Assembly (NCBI GenBank): GCA_030386875.1
Contig: CM059567.1
Coordinates: forward strand, 54,234,020 to 54,298,019
DNA: 64,000 nucleotides
Direction of reading: 5' to 3'
Origin: Morinoia aosen
Taxonomy: Eukaryota; Arthropoda; Malacostraca; Amphipoda; Talitridae
In this document: positions 11,101-20,146 of the stretch, in pieces
How the letters are laid out: every line of letters begins with the position of its first letter
How positions within the stretch are numbered: the first letter of the stretch is position 1
Notes under the pieces: model-generated
Told to the model about the DNA's origin: nothing
Databases searched by the model: none
The model's input: the letters and a program-made list of their open reading frames with translations, nothing else
Made by a program: the position numbers and the translations under genes

Positions 11101-13836
11101 AAGGCTGTTGTTCAAATCGGGGCCCGTCAACAACTCATCATTGAGGCAGTGTCCCTTGTGCTTTGCTGAACCATCGAACACCAACCTAACTTTCCCTTCT
11201 TGGGCTTGCCTTACCGGGAAGATAGGCAAGTACCATCCCACGCCTTTCTCAGGAAGTTCCCCTGCGACTACTTCCTCAACGTGATCATTGTCAATGTACG
11301 ATTGCATTTTCTCGAGACTTAGTGTAGCACTTGAGGGATCTCGACGCAGTTTTCCCAACGTCGTGTTCGTTCTTCCCAATACAGACACGTAATTATTACA
11401 CAAATTTGGTGGATCTCTAGTAAAGGGTAAGGGCGCAACAATCCTATCGTCTTTCACTTCGATACCAGCTCTCAAAATACTTACAAATTTATTGTCTAAC
11501 ACACTCAGACCCTGGAGCTCGTCGTCGACTCGCTCCTCAAAGACGTCGAGCGTCTGCCTCCCAGGGTTGGGCCCACGTATCTTGATCGAGAAGTGATGAT
11601 CCTCGTGGTTCACGAATGACGTCCGCAGGGCAGTGGTCTGCTGGGTTCTCGCTCCTCCGTTCAATGGTCCCAACAGTGCCCAGCCCAGGGCGGTCTTGCA
11701 GGCAAGAGGACCTCGTACTCCATAGTGTCTAGATGCCATGAGCGACACGGCATCTCTTCCGATGAGTATCAGTGACCGAGCCAAAGGATCATGCTCATTG
11801 AAGTGCTTGACCAGGTGCGCAACGTGGCTGAGCTTCTTCACAACGTCGGGAGTGGCTACTTCGTCAGTCGTGTCCGGGATATTTTCGTTGGTCCATGTAG
11901 TGGGTAGCTGATGCCATCGGTTCTCACCCACACCCCTTATCTTGAGCCCGGTGATGGCGTGTCCTTCCACCTCAGACGACAGACCACTCAGTGTTCTGAG
12001 GGCGTACTTCCAGGGAGTGGCCTTAAGATCGAGCTGTTCTATCAGAGAAGGGTCCGCAAAGCATCTTGAGCTTTGCTCGTCAATGATGGCGTAACAACGC
12101 ACTTTTCTCTGGGTGGACGTCGAGGTGACATCTACTAACAGCGTCTTGGAAAATTCCCTGGACTCGAGACCGAGGCATCCAGTTCTGGTGCAGGTGGCGA
12201 CCTCACCAGGGGTCACCGGTTTAGTGCTTGCCCGGTGCATGACCGTCAAGTGTGAGCCTTGACAGTGAGAACACTTCACTTGTTTGTCGCAGTTCCTGAT
12301 GTAATGGGGACCAAGGCATCGGAAGCATACCTTCGCCTCGGTGATGAGCTTCTTCTTCTGGTCGATGGGTAGTCTTCCAAAGGACCGGCACTCCCAGGTT
12401 CCATGGGCGTCGACCTTGTGGAAAATACATTTGTTGATTCTATGGTCCGTTTCCGGAGGTTTTTTGTTGTGAGGTCCTTGCGCCTCATATCTTGACTCAG
12501 GTTTGTTGTAGGCCACCATGGACTGATCACCTTCACTAGACTCTTTCTTGGTATTCTGGTCAGCGCTTGTGTGCAGGACCCGAACGGGCTTGGGTCTTCC
12601 GCCTGACAGTGCTGGGTTGAAAAATGGATCCCTCATCGCTCTTTCTTCGTCTCTTAGGAACTGGTTGAAGAAGGAGAACGTTGGGTGCTGCCCACTCTTG
12701 GCTCGTAGGTCAGATGCTCTCCTATGCCATCTGCGTTGCAGATCTGGCGGGAGTTTGAGTGCCAAGAGCCTCATGCCTCTGGTAGTGCAAAACTCCTCCA
12801 GCTCGTCCGATCTTGCTGCGTTGGTAAGTGCGGTACTCGTAGAATCTAAGAAATCCTGGAGAGCGGTAAGATCCCCAGGAGGGATGTTTGGGAAGTTCCG
12901 AAGTTGGTCTGCCGTGTGTTCTGCTAGCAACCAGTCCGAACCATAACGCTCACGAAGGGTGTTCCATACCACCTGCAACACTGCCTCTGCATTGTCTCCG
13001 ATGACTGACCTCATAGTTCTCTGAACGTACTCCTTGGGTTTACCCGCGGTATTGGCCGCCAAAACTTGTAGCTCTTCGATGGGGCCCAAAGCTAGTCCCT
13101 GCAGTCGATTCTTCAGATCAGATTCCCAGCAATGGTACAATCCGATGTCTCCTTTGAAGGGGTTGGCAGGGGTCTTCAACAGCTCGGCCCGGATAAGGTG
13201 AACAGAAGCTGCATCTAGAGTGCTTCCCTGCCTAGGAGCTCTCAGTCGATGGTTTGCCTCTACTCTAGGCTCTAGAATCGACCTGCGAGAGCTCACGGAA
13301 GCGTGTTCCATCAGCCCTGCCAGATCATCTAGGTTGCTTTCCTGCTCTTGATATTCTTCATCCTCTCCTTCTGAGATAGTAGAAACCTCAGAGGCTACCG
13401 ACAGTGGTGTGGAAAAAGGTCCAACTTTTTCTCTTCTTACGGAGGTAAGTTTACTCATTCTCTCACTACGCAGAGAAGACAGGTCTTTGGGATCAAGGTT
13501 GGAAACCATGTCCCCTCCAAGCCTCTCCATCTGTTTGTTGAGCGTCGCGATGCGACCAAAGCAGTCTTCCAGCATCACACGTCTCTTCAAAAATTGCTCA
13601 TGGTACCGCTGCTTATGTCCTGCTCGTTCCAAGGAACCTTCAAAGGCTCTGCTTGAAGTGATGAACTGATCGCGCTTGACCTTAAGTTCAGCTATGAAGG
13701 ATAAGATGGCCGACGTCTCATCCTCTCCTGGACTCTCCCTGGACAGGGCTTCATAAAGATCGTCATAGGTTTTTACGGCTTCAACTTCAGCTAGTTTAAG
13801 GGTTTTCTTTGAGCTTCTTTTGGCCATTTGAGACAT
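8146..13836 (-). CDS. BEL gag-pol polyprotein, 1896 aa, intact
   Basis: A single frame encoding all functions needed for reverse transcription and integration. Order by approximate residue: coiled gag head; DUF1759-like capsid segment (PFKGDIGLYHCWESDL, about 225); zinc knuckles CFRCLGPHYIRNC (about 505) and CSHCQGSH (about 522); retropepsin with IIDEQSS (about 584); RT with TYVDDGS (about 1010); RNase H with HVFCDAS (about 1193); integrase zinc finger (H/H about 1512, CVIC about 1549); catalytic core (GLDVFGPF about 1583, RSDRGTNF about 1653, VWERKIGA about 1692); DUF5641-like C-terminus (about 1785-1880). The start ATG lies only 25 nt inside the 5' LTR boundary, and the stop lies within the 3' LTR. 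The protease motif DEQS replaces the more common DSGS, a variation expected in BEL elements. No frame breaks seen. Confidence 0.95.
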   Translation of the reverse strand: MSQMAKRSSKKTLKLAEVEAVKTYDDLYEALSRESPGEDETSAILSFIAELKVKRDQFITSSRAFEGSLERAGHKQRYHEQFLKRRVMLEDCFGRIATLNKQMERLGGDMVSNLDPKDLSSLRSERMSKLTSVRREKVGPFSTPLSVASEVSTISEGEDEEYQEQESNLDDLAGLMEHASVSSRRSILEPRVEANHRLRAPRQGSTLDAASVHLIRAELLKTPANPFKGDIGLYHCWESDLKNRLQGLALGPIEELQVLAANTAGKPKEYVQRTMRSVIGDNAEAVLQVVWNTLRERYGSDWLLAEHTADQLRNFPNIPPGDLTALQDFLDSTSTALTNAARSDELEEFCTTRGMRLLALKLPPDLQRRWHRRASDLRAKSGQHPTFSFFNQFLRDEERAMRDPFFNPALSGGRPKPVRVLHTSADQNTKKESSEGDQSMVAYNKPESRYEAQGPHNKKPPETDHRINKCIFHKVDAHGTWECRSFGRLPIDQKKKLITEAKVCFRCLGPHYIRNCDKQVKCSHCQGSHLTVMHRASTKPVTPGEVATCTRTGCLGLESREFSKTLLVDVTSTSTQRKVRCYAIIDEQSSRCFADPSLIEQLDLKATPWKYALRTLSGLSSEVEGHAITGLKIRGVGENRWHQLPTTWTNENIPDTTDEVATPDVVKKLSHVAHLVKHFNEHDPLARSLILIGRDAVSLMASRHYGVRGPLACKTALGWALLGPLNGGARTQQTTALRTSFVNHEDHHFSIKIRGPNPGRQTLDVFEERVDDELQGLSVLDNKFVSILRAGIEVKDDRIVAPLPFTRDPPNLCNNYVSVLGRTNTTLGKLRRDPSSATLSLEKMQSYIDNDHVEEVVAGELPEKGVGWYLPIFPVRQAQEGKVRLVFDGSAKHKGHCLNDELLTGPDLNNSLRGILQRFRLHQVAFTIDIKNMFHNFRVKIEDRDYLRFFWFKDNRVTNEIVPYRAKVHVFGLRSSPAVAAFALRHIADLGDASGRPSRATDFLRHATYVDDGSASLDSPDEARELLGEVRSLLHKYGLNIHKVATSDTRVTVGLPDEELAAPKTVTWDGSVIQRTLGIHWNVSEDLLIFKVNIPDRPFTRRGVLSTVNSFFDPLGLAAPLILGGRLLQRKALSDSTAETNQSSTLWDEPLPKKLEEHWESWKDGLRRSKEIRLSRCVKPRDFGEVSRHSLHVFCDASQEAIGYAIYLRLTSTREQKHSTLINASSRVAPRAATTIPRLELCAAVEAVLAARETLNDLKVNVQEVRYYTDSQIVLGYLKNEDKRFTRYVTRRIELINKHCSPTQWYFVDTKENPADMATRPTDVEQLVHSHWFTGPAWILEDCVVDAQPPFEEAQLTESLPETKAFTTLTGSPPPFRTVMDRLSRWTRLLGVTRTVHNLAHKWLMRARSNLNTSSEPTLRILQNDQEAEMYLVKAVQQESYSEILPKTGKPGPMQLPEGHQLTPLAPFVDEEGLIRVGGRLKHSDLPVDQKHPLILPRNHPFTQIIIRRAHQLVAHQGRLLTLGKVRSLGFFIPQGRKQIERLLRSCVICRRLRAPFEQQMMADLPEDRLIPTPPFTRVGLDVFGPFTVHDGQSTRITKATKKMYGLLVTCLVSRAVHVEPLCGMDTPSFMNALRRFISVRGTPQLIRSDRGTNFTGAVSQSCDLNKVSKDMETRGCEWKFNLPGASHHGGVWERKIGAIRKVLDLTLGRSGKVTLNRDDMHTLLIEAAAIVNSTPLYAPSEDPNDVFPISPSTLLTMRDASRTQSSDSFTDRDLLAYGPRRWRRVQLLADQFWQLWRQFYLQEISRRRKWTTPRRPLSQGDIVLVRDSQSPRCQWPLARVESVHRSGSDGRVRGATLRRTDNSGGTKSCERSIKDIVVILPSTVEREECAAFAAI

Positions 13837-13861
13837 TGCAGAGATGTTGTTGAAAATTTAT

Positions 13862-14170
13862 TGTGACTGCCTCAACAATTTCTATCGACGAGGGGAAGGT
13901 TCAGAAAAGTCCACGGATGATGCAAAGCTTGTCTTAAGCAGCCATTTATTGTACATAAATTTTCATTTCCTTCTCTGGAGTCTACACACTACTTCAACAC
14001 AACTGGCCGCCTCTACTCAGCTCGCAGAGTTTAAATACCTAATGTACCGGAAGAGAGCGTTTCCGGAAAACGAGTGAACGTGCGGACTGGTTCCCTCGAT
14101 ATTCGAAGGCACAAATTTTCTACCGCTGTTTGAAAATAGAAATTTCCTAAATTGCTGCGAAGGCAGCACA
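13862..14170 (-). repeat. BEL 5' LTR
   Basis: 309 bp, carrying the element promoter by family rule. The 25 nt between this LTR and the gag-pol start (13837-13861) would have to hold the primer-binding site. I could not match that stretch to a tRNA end. Confidence 0.97.
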
Positions 14171-15318
14171 TTCACCCTGGATGATCCAGCATGGCCAGAG
14201 TGAAGTTCGTCCACAATGGCTTGTCTGAGAGCTTGGGGAACAATAATTCTTGCTCCCGAGAGCACACAGCCATTTTGTGTGGACAATTCGTCTCGCCTCC
14301 TAGTATACGGAGCGAGATCAGGATCACCAATTACCGTCGAAGGCCAGCCTACTTGGCAGTATTTGTATACCTTTGAAAGTACTGGGTCCCTTAGGCTGCC
14401 GTCGCGGATGTGGGTGCTGGTGACTGGAGCTGACTCGAGGAAATTTACTAAGGACGTCCATTCCGCAGGAATAGGTGTGGCTTCCTCGGGAGTTGTCAAA
14501 GGTAGACGACTGAGAGCATCAGCTGTGCCCAACAGCACGCCGGACCGGTGACACAAGGTGAACTTGTAGGACTGCAGTAGTAAAGCCCACCTTTGAATGC
14601 GCCCGGATGCCATCGGAGGAATGCTTCTACCCGGATCAAATAGTCCTAACAAAGGTTTGTGGTCCGTAACCACAGTGAAATCCTGTCCCCACAGGTGGCA
14701 ATGAAATTTTCGAAGTGCGAACACCATAGCTAGGGCTTCTTTCTCAGTTTGAGAGTAGTTGCGTTCTGTTGCTGTTAGAGTTCGGGAGGCAAAATAGGCG
14801 GGGCGTTCAATCCCATCAATAAGGTGACACAGCACCGCTCCCACACCATACGCACTACTGTCAGCCACGACCACTATGGGTTTCTGAGGGTCAAAGTGGA
14901 CTAGAGTCTGAGAGTCCAGGAGGGCTTGTTTAGATTTCTGGAAGGCTCTCTCCTGACTTGCATCCCATTTCCAAGGGGTTTTATCCCTCAGTAAAGTATT
15001 TAGAAGCTCCAGCATGGTTGCAGATGGTTTTAGAAATTTCCTATAGAAATTTAACAGCCCAAGGTAGGCTCTCAGTTGAGTCACATTAGTAGGAGCTGGT
15101 GCATTCTGGATTGCTGCTACCTTCTCTGCAGTGGGGTGCAATCCATCCTTGTCAATTTGGTATCCAAGGTAGGATACCTGTGGCACTCCAATTTTGCATT
15201 TATCCATTTTCAGTTTTAGCCCTGCCTCCTGTACTTTAGATAAGACTTGATAGAGACGCTTGTTGTGCTCTTGCTCATTAGTGGCACTCACCAGGACGTC
15301 ATCCAGGTAGCAGAACAC
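14171..15318 (-). pseudogene. Element B pol: RT palm, RNase H and integrase N-terminus
   Basis: The minus-strand frame opens with the RT catalytic YLDDVL (about 15300). It continues through the RT thumb (YLGLLNFYRKFL), RNase H (VVVADSSAYGVGA, TEKEALA, VTDHKPL, ADALSRL) and the start of the integrase zinc finger (HSGHAG). It then runs into the BEL LTR at 14170; the apparent residues beyond that are LTR sequence. It is out of frame with the upstream gag-RT part because of a small deletion next to YLDD. Confidence 0.92.
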
Positions 15319-17092
15319 TCCTGGGACGCTGAAATATTCCAGGTGCCGAGGCTATGCCAAAGCTTAGCCTATTATAAGCGAACAGACCTCTATGGGTGTT
15401 GATCACGGTGAGCTCCTTGGATTCATCATCCAACGGAAGTTGGGCGTACGCCTGAGACATGTCTAGCTTGGAGTATATAACTCCTCCGGCTAACCCGCTA
15501 AATAAATCTTCCACTCTGGGTATGGGGTAGGCATCAAGCCTAGTGGCTCTGTTGACTGTTAATTTGTAGTCCCCACAGATGCGGATGCTTTGATCAGCCT
15601 TGAGCACAGGGACGATAGCCGCTTCCCATCTTGAGTACTGTACATGGGTGAGGATGCCTTCCTGCACCAGTCTATCAAGTTCTGCCTCCACCTTAGGTCT
15701 CAGTGTGTAAGGCACGTTCCTGGCCTTACAAAACTTTGGTGGTACGGCTGGATCCACTTCTATTTTGAAATTCCTTCCCTTAAAGCAACCTAGACCTGGT
15801 TGAAAAAGGTCGGGGAATTTATTTGCTAACTCTTCAGGGCAGGTAGTCAATTTGTTGACATTATTTGATACTATAGTTAGCCCAAGGGAATCAATCAGGT
15901 CCCTACCCAGCAAAGCTGGCCCCTCCCTGTCTACAATCACAATAGTTGCTAGCTGAGGAACCCTACCACTAGCTTCACGCTGGATGTTAGCCCTAATCTC
16001 TCCGCAAACCACTAGTGTGGTTCCCCCATAAGTCCTAAGCTTAACATCAGAAGGTCTCAGCTCGGGTCTTGACTTAGCTGGTATTTTAGAGTAGGTGGCC
16101 ATTGAAAGGATAGACCTGGCAGCACCTGTATCTACCTCCATCTCTAATGGCACACCATTTAGTAACAATTTTATTTTGTTTGGGGGTTTCATTTCTTCTG
16201 CTATTGAGAAAATCTCCCCATAACAGCCTAGATTAGCAACTGGATAGTCTGCACAGGTTGCATTGTTAGTTTTATTAGGGTTAGGGTGGTGTTCCCTCCC
16301 CCTTTTCTCATGCATTGCATGCACAAAATTATTTTTGTTGCCTCTAGCAGAATTTTGATTTTTCAATTTAAAGCAACATTTCTTAAGATGGCCTTTTTGG
16401 CCACAACCATGACAAAAACTGTCTTTATAGGGGCAATCTCTACGCCAGTGCAGATTACCACAGCCGCTGCATGCTGATTTGGGGCTAGCTTGAGCCTGAG
16501 TTTTGCCCTGAGGCTTAATAGCAGTTTGCTTTACTCTATGCTGGCCCACATTTAGTATGGAATTAGGTTGCCTTAACACAACCGTCTCCCTCAGTTGAGT
16601 TTCTTTGGCAGTTGCCAGATCCACGGCTTTTTTCCATGTGAGGTCAGCTTCATTCAGCAAACAATTTTGAACATCATTACTGGCCACACCCAGTATGAAC
16701 CTATCTAGCAGTGTTTCTTCCAGAACTTCCTGTTTGAAATTACAGGTGTCTGAAAGGGCCTTTAAGCTAGCCATAAAATCAGCAATGCTCTCCCCTTGTT
16801 TCTGGTTCCGCTTATGGAACCTAAACCTTTCAAAGATCTGGTTGCGTGTCGGCTTAAAATGCCGTCTTAACGCTTCCATGATCTCCTCATAGGTAGCATC
16901 TAAAAGTCTTTTAGGGGAGAGTAGGTCCTTTGCTAACCTAACAATTTTAGGACCCACCAGAGCAATAAATGTTTTAGCTTTATTTGAATCTTCCACTTTA
17001 TTAATACTCAGGAAGCAGTTTAGCCTGACTTCATATTCTGGGAATTCTTCCTCTAAAGGATTGAATTCTCCCACTGAGCCTAGCATTGGCAT
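15299..17092 (-). pseudogene. Element B gag-protease-RT N-terminal part, 597 aa
   Basis: Gag and protease are fused in one frame. The capsid-like region includes GESIADFMASLKAL. Two zinc knuckles follow: CSGCGNLHWRRDC (about 206) and CHGCGQKGHLKKC (about 225). The protease has EVDTGAARSIL (about 320). The RT fingers/palm start near 470 (IRICGDYKLTVN, YSKLDMSQAYAQL). The frame is lost between FQ(R) and the YLDD box near 15330: compared with related RTs, roughly nine or ten codons are missing and the remainder is shifted. The start codon at 17092 gives a Met-Pro-Met-Leu beginning and lies 228 nt from the LTR. Confidence 0.92.
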
Positions 17093-17320
17093 TTTTACCC
17101 AGCTTTACAGCTAATTGTCAGATATCTACCTGAAATAGTAGTAGCAACAATATCAGTTGCAAGAGTAGCCAATTCAAGAGGCTGTAATAATACACCTTGG
17201 TAAAAAAAATCAGAAATTTACAGCATCAATACTCTAGTCACTGAATAATAATATAAATTCTGAGTTCCTTCATTAGTCTAGCCTCTCCCAATAGTTCTAC
17301 AAAAAAATCCTCGTCGCCAG

Positions 17321-17722
17321 TGTTGTAACTCTAGTGACCCTACACTAGAGCACAGTATAGGTTCCACATAGACACAAATAACACATCCATAGACAAATGC
17401 AATGACACAGCAAGTTAGGTAAATAGTTCACTCACCTCTTGGGTAGCTTAACTTAATACTCAATTTGTAGTACTGTGGGTAGTGAGATTAGAGCGGAGAT
17501 AGACGGAAATATATAGAATAGAGTAGAATAGAATTAGTACATTAGTTTAGAACTTAAGAAGTTAGATACCAACCACAGTAGGTAATTATATACACACTCG
17601 GTCAACAGTTACTTGTTGTTGAACCCGAGGCCACTTGCAGACTGGCTTGCGAGTGTTGCTGTCTTGAGCGTTGCCAACTTTTGGTCTCGCTAACTAGAAC
17701 TTACACTACTCGCTATATTACA
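17321..17722 (-). repeat. Element B 5' LTR
   Basis: 402 bp, plus-strand TGTTGTAACT to CTATATTACA. On the minus strand the bases directly inside it read CTGGCGACGAGGA (17308-17320), the candidate primer-binding site. The leader 17093-17307 is AT-rich and holds no gene. Confidence 0.95.
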
Positions 17723-18554
17723 GACACTTCATGGGATAACTCAGCTCGAATTTTTATTGGAGGAAGCCGTGATGACCGATGGCGTGCTTGACTTCTGACG
17801 ATCTTCTCTTAGATGGGAAACTCCATGCAAGCGAGGTCCGGCGAGCGATGACGTTGGAGGTGTATGTGAGTGTGTTTGTGGAGGTTCACGGTCTGTTAAA
17901 TTTTAGCGACTGACAGAATATCAATTCCAACCGTGACGTGTGGATGAGTCATTATTTATGGGTTCAGACTTTAGAATAATTCCACGATGTGGAAAGCAAA
18001 TTGTCGAGGTTGAGCGGGTAGATTAATTTGCCATTTGTTGTAGAATACTAGGCTCTACTAGCTCTGAACCAAGTGATTGCAAAGTGATATATGACCAAAA
18101 GTCAGAACGTCTCACGTCACAAATAAGTAATTTACGTGGTGTATCTCGATGGCTTAGTGAGAGATAATATGCCACATGAATTCACAACTTGTACAGCTCA
18201 AACCCAAGGAATGTGTGTTGTGGCGTTTGGTGCCGTCGAGGATCAGATTTGCTCTATTTGAACACTTAATTTCTTTCACTTACAAGAACGGTGTAACGCA
18301 CAAGCTAAGGAGGCACGAGAGAGTGACGCGGAAAACCAAGCATCCCGCGCGGCGTCGCCCCTTTTCAGAGGCTTTAAACTCGAAAATGTCGATCGTGTTT
18401 TTATATGTTATGCATTTACACAAAAACTTCAAGGATTACTAATTAAAAGTAGAAAGTTATTAATGATAATTTAGAGTAAGATTTTTATTGTCAATAATTA
18501 TGCTATTTAAGTGCGAATGAGAAATTTTATAATTGTACACTTTGTAGCTAATGC
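17723..18554 (-). repeat. Element A 5' LTR, outer part
   Basis: This resumes the LTR after element B. ACTCAGCTCG with a following TTATTGGA stretch aligns with the element C and F LTRs (reverse complement). The segment 18380-18549 matches the first 170 bp of the element C LTR (reverse complement: ATGCATTTACACAAAAACTTC, TTTAAGTGCGAATG, TTTGTAGC). The outer LTR end is displaced to 24097-24105 by element D. Pieced together, this LTR is only about 0.93 kb, against 2.38 kb in element C. Confidence 0.82.
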
Positions 18555-19821
18555 TAACGAAAAAAGCGAGCGGGGGGAATTTGAAATACAGACAACGGAA
18601 TAAAAGTTTAATAATACCACCAGAATATTTAACAATGCCGACAAATAAATAAATAATCGTGCAATGAAAAATAAATTAGGTGATGGAGAACGATGGTTTT
18701 CGTTCGATGGTTGCGTCGGAGACTCGGCCCGAAGTGTCGGAGCCGCTGTCGTGACTCCAGGCGCAAACCCCGCGCCTTCCGTTAGTGCACCTAGGTGAAA
18801 CAAAATAGCAAAATTTAAATAAAAGGAGTAAATACGATGTATGATGATCTGACTGGCTTGGAGAATAAATCAGTTAAACACACCCAAACTAACCCCGATC
18901 TGATACCTATAAACACCAACTAAATTTACACCCACCGATCTGATCTCAAACACCTCAACTAACGTAACTCCCACCGATCTGATCTAAAACACCTCAACTA
19001 ACGTTACACCACCGATCTGATCTCAAACACCTAAACCCATAAATAAATACACCTCGATCTGATCTACACCTAATCCCGTAAATAAACACACCCCGATCGG
19101 ATCTGCACCTAAACCCGTAAATAAACACACCCCGATCTGATCTGCACCTAAACCCGTAAATAAACACACCCCGATCTGATCTGCACCTAAACCCGTAAAT
19201 GAACACACCCCGATCTGATCTACACCTCCGATCTAATTCTAACTAGTTAATATATTGATTGATTACCCTAGGCGCTATTATTTAACAGGAGGGAACGGAA
19301 CACTTCAATGAGCTTCAGCCGAACAATCTAATGCTTACGCACGACACACGACAGCACTGCGACTTACTGCTCTAATGATGAAGCGAAGTGTTTTCATGCG
19401 GTGAGTGAGGTGATGATGACGGGTGCGCACTCGCGCTCACAGGGTGCTTAGCCGCCTCCTCCCATGCCGACCGTGGTGCGGCAACAAGACCAGCGCACAC
19501 TGAATGGCCGGACGGCGGATGAAGCCGTGCCGGATGGTGAGTTAGCGGAGCTGGTCCAGATGGTGAGGTCCAGAAGTTGATGCGCTAGCGGTGAAGGCTG
19601 AAGATGATCTGACGATTTTGGGCGCAACAGATCTGAGGTTGGATCTGCCGACAGTGCTTTGAGAAAAAGTCAGTTGGCAGTGAATGAAATGTCGACAGCG
19701 TAAATCGCTATGCCGGTTGTAAGATATAGAATTGTCAACTGTACTATTGAAGTGTTCGTAATTAAATTGTAATGCTCTGTTCCCATATAACCGTTCACAT
19801 AAAAAAGGCACTTTTTCGACA
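18555..19821 (-). repeat. Element D 3' LTR
   Basis: 1267 bp, plus-strand start TAACGAAAAAAGCG (TGACG in the partner) and end CTTTTTCGACA. Contains the 39-bp tandem array described separately. The sequence just inside (19822-20146) is an untranslated tail without a clear polypurine tract. Confidence 0.95.
18960..19235. repeat. 39-bp tandem array in the element D 3' LTR, core CCGATCTGATCT
   Basis: Four near-perfect 39-bp copies (CACCTAAACCCGTAAATAAA plus CACACCCCGATCTGATCTG) follow several more degenerate ones. Each carries CGATCTGATC. The same array is in the other LTR at about 23235-23510. On the minus strand it produces a fake 13-residue repeat (FIYGFRCRSDRGV), which I do not regard as a protein. 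Confidence 0.9.
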
Positions 19822-20146
19822 CTGGGGCGCGCGGCTACAAATTTTTCTGAAAGAAAACTTGCAGAATACACCTATATATCAAGTCTAAATTAAGTTACAT
19901 TACCTTATCTATATGCGTTACAAAACTAAAGAACAGTTCTCAACTGCGAACACATCTACACAAGAACGATCGTACGGCAAATTTCTCTAACCGAAAATTT
20001 GCAGGATACAACTACACTAAATCTAAATTAAACCTAAATGAAACTACGTTGCTGCATCAAGAAAGATTGAACACGGCGAAGAACAAATTCAAATTTAACA
20101 CATAACATATATACAATAGGGAATACCGTACTATTTCAGTACGGCT

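Larger units (their letters stand above)
7861..14170 (-). mobile_element. Complete BEL-clade LTR retrotransposon nested in element B
   Basis: 309-bp LTRs lie at 7861-8169 and 13862-14170, differing at two positions by eye. The target duplication TTCAC lies at 7856-7860 and 14171-14175. LTR ends are TG...CA (TGTGCTGCC to AGTCACA in element orientation). One uninterrupted gag-pol frame lies between them. A polypurine tract, GAGAGAGAGGAG, abuts the 3' LTR at 8170-8181. The low LTR divergence and open frame make this the youngest and possibly still mobile element here. No env-like frame is present. Confidence 0.96.
6314..17722 (-). mobile_element. Element B: Mag-like Ty3/gypsy retrotransposon, split by a BEL element
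   Basis: Two 402-bp LTRs (6314-6715 and 17321-17722) bracket gag-protease-RT-RNase H-integrase on the minus strand. The target duplication GACAC lies at 6309-6313 and 17723-17727, inside the LTR of element A. Two tandem CCHC knuckles, the DTGA protease and an integrase with WPLLDKDLE and WHRIHIDYAGP point to the Mag / K02A2.6-like lineage (inferred by eye). The LTRs differ at about 11 of 402 positions. Coding is broken by an RT deletion and by the nested BEL element. Confidence 0.92.

Noticed and set aside
18994-19208. 13-residue repeat ORF FIYGFRCRSDRGV in the element D LTRs (also 23269-23483)
   Set aside because: It is the 39-bp LTR tandem repeat read on the minus strand; lies in non-coding LTR sequence.
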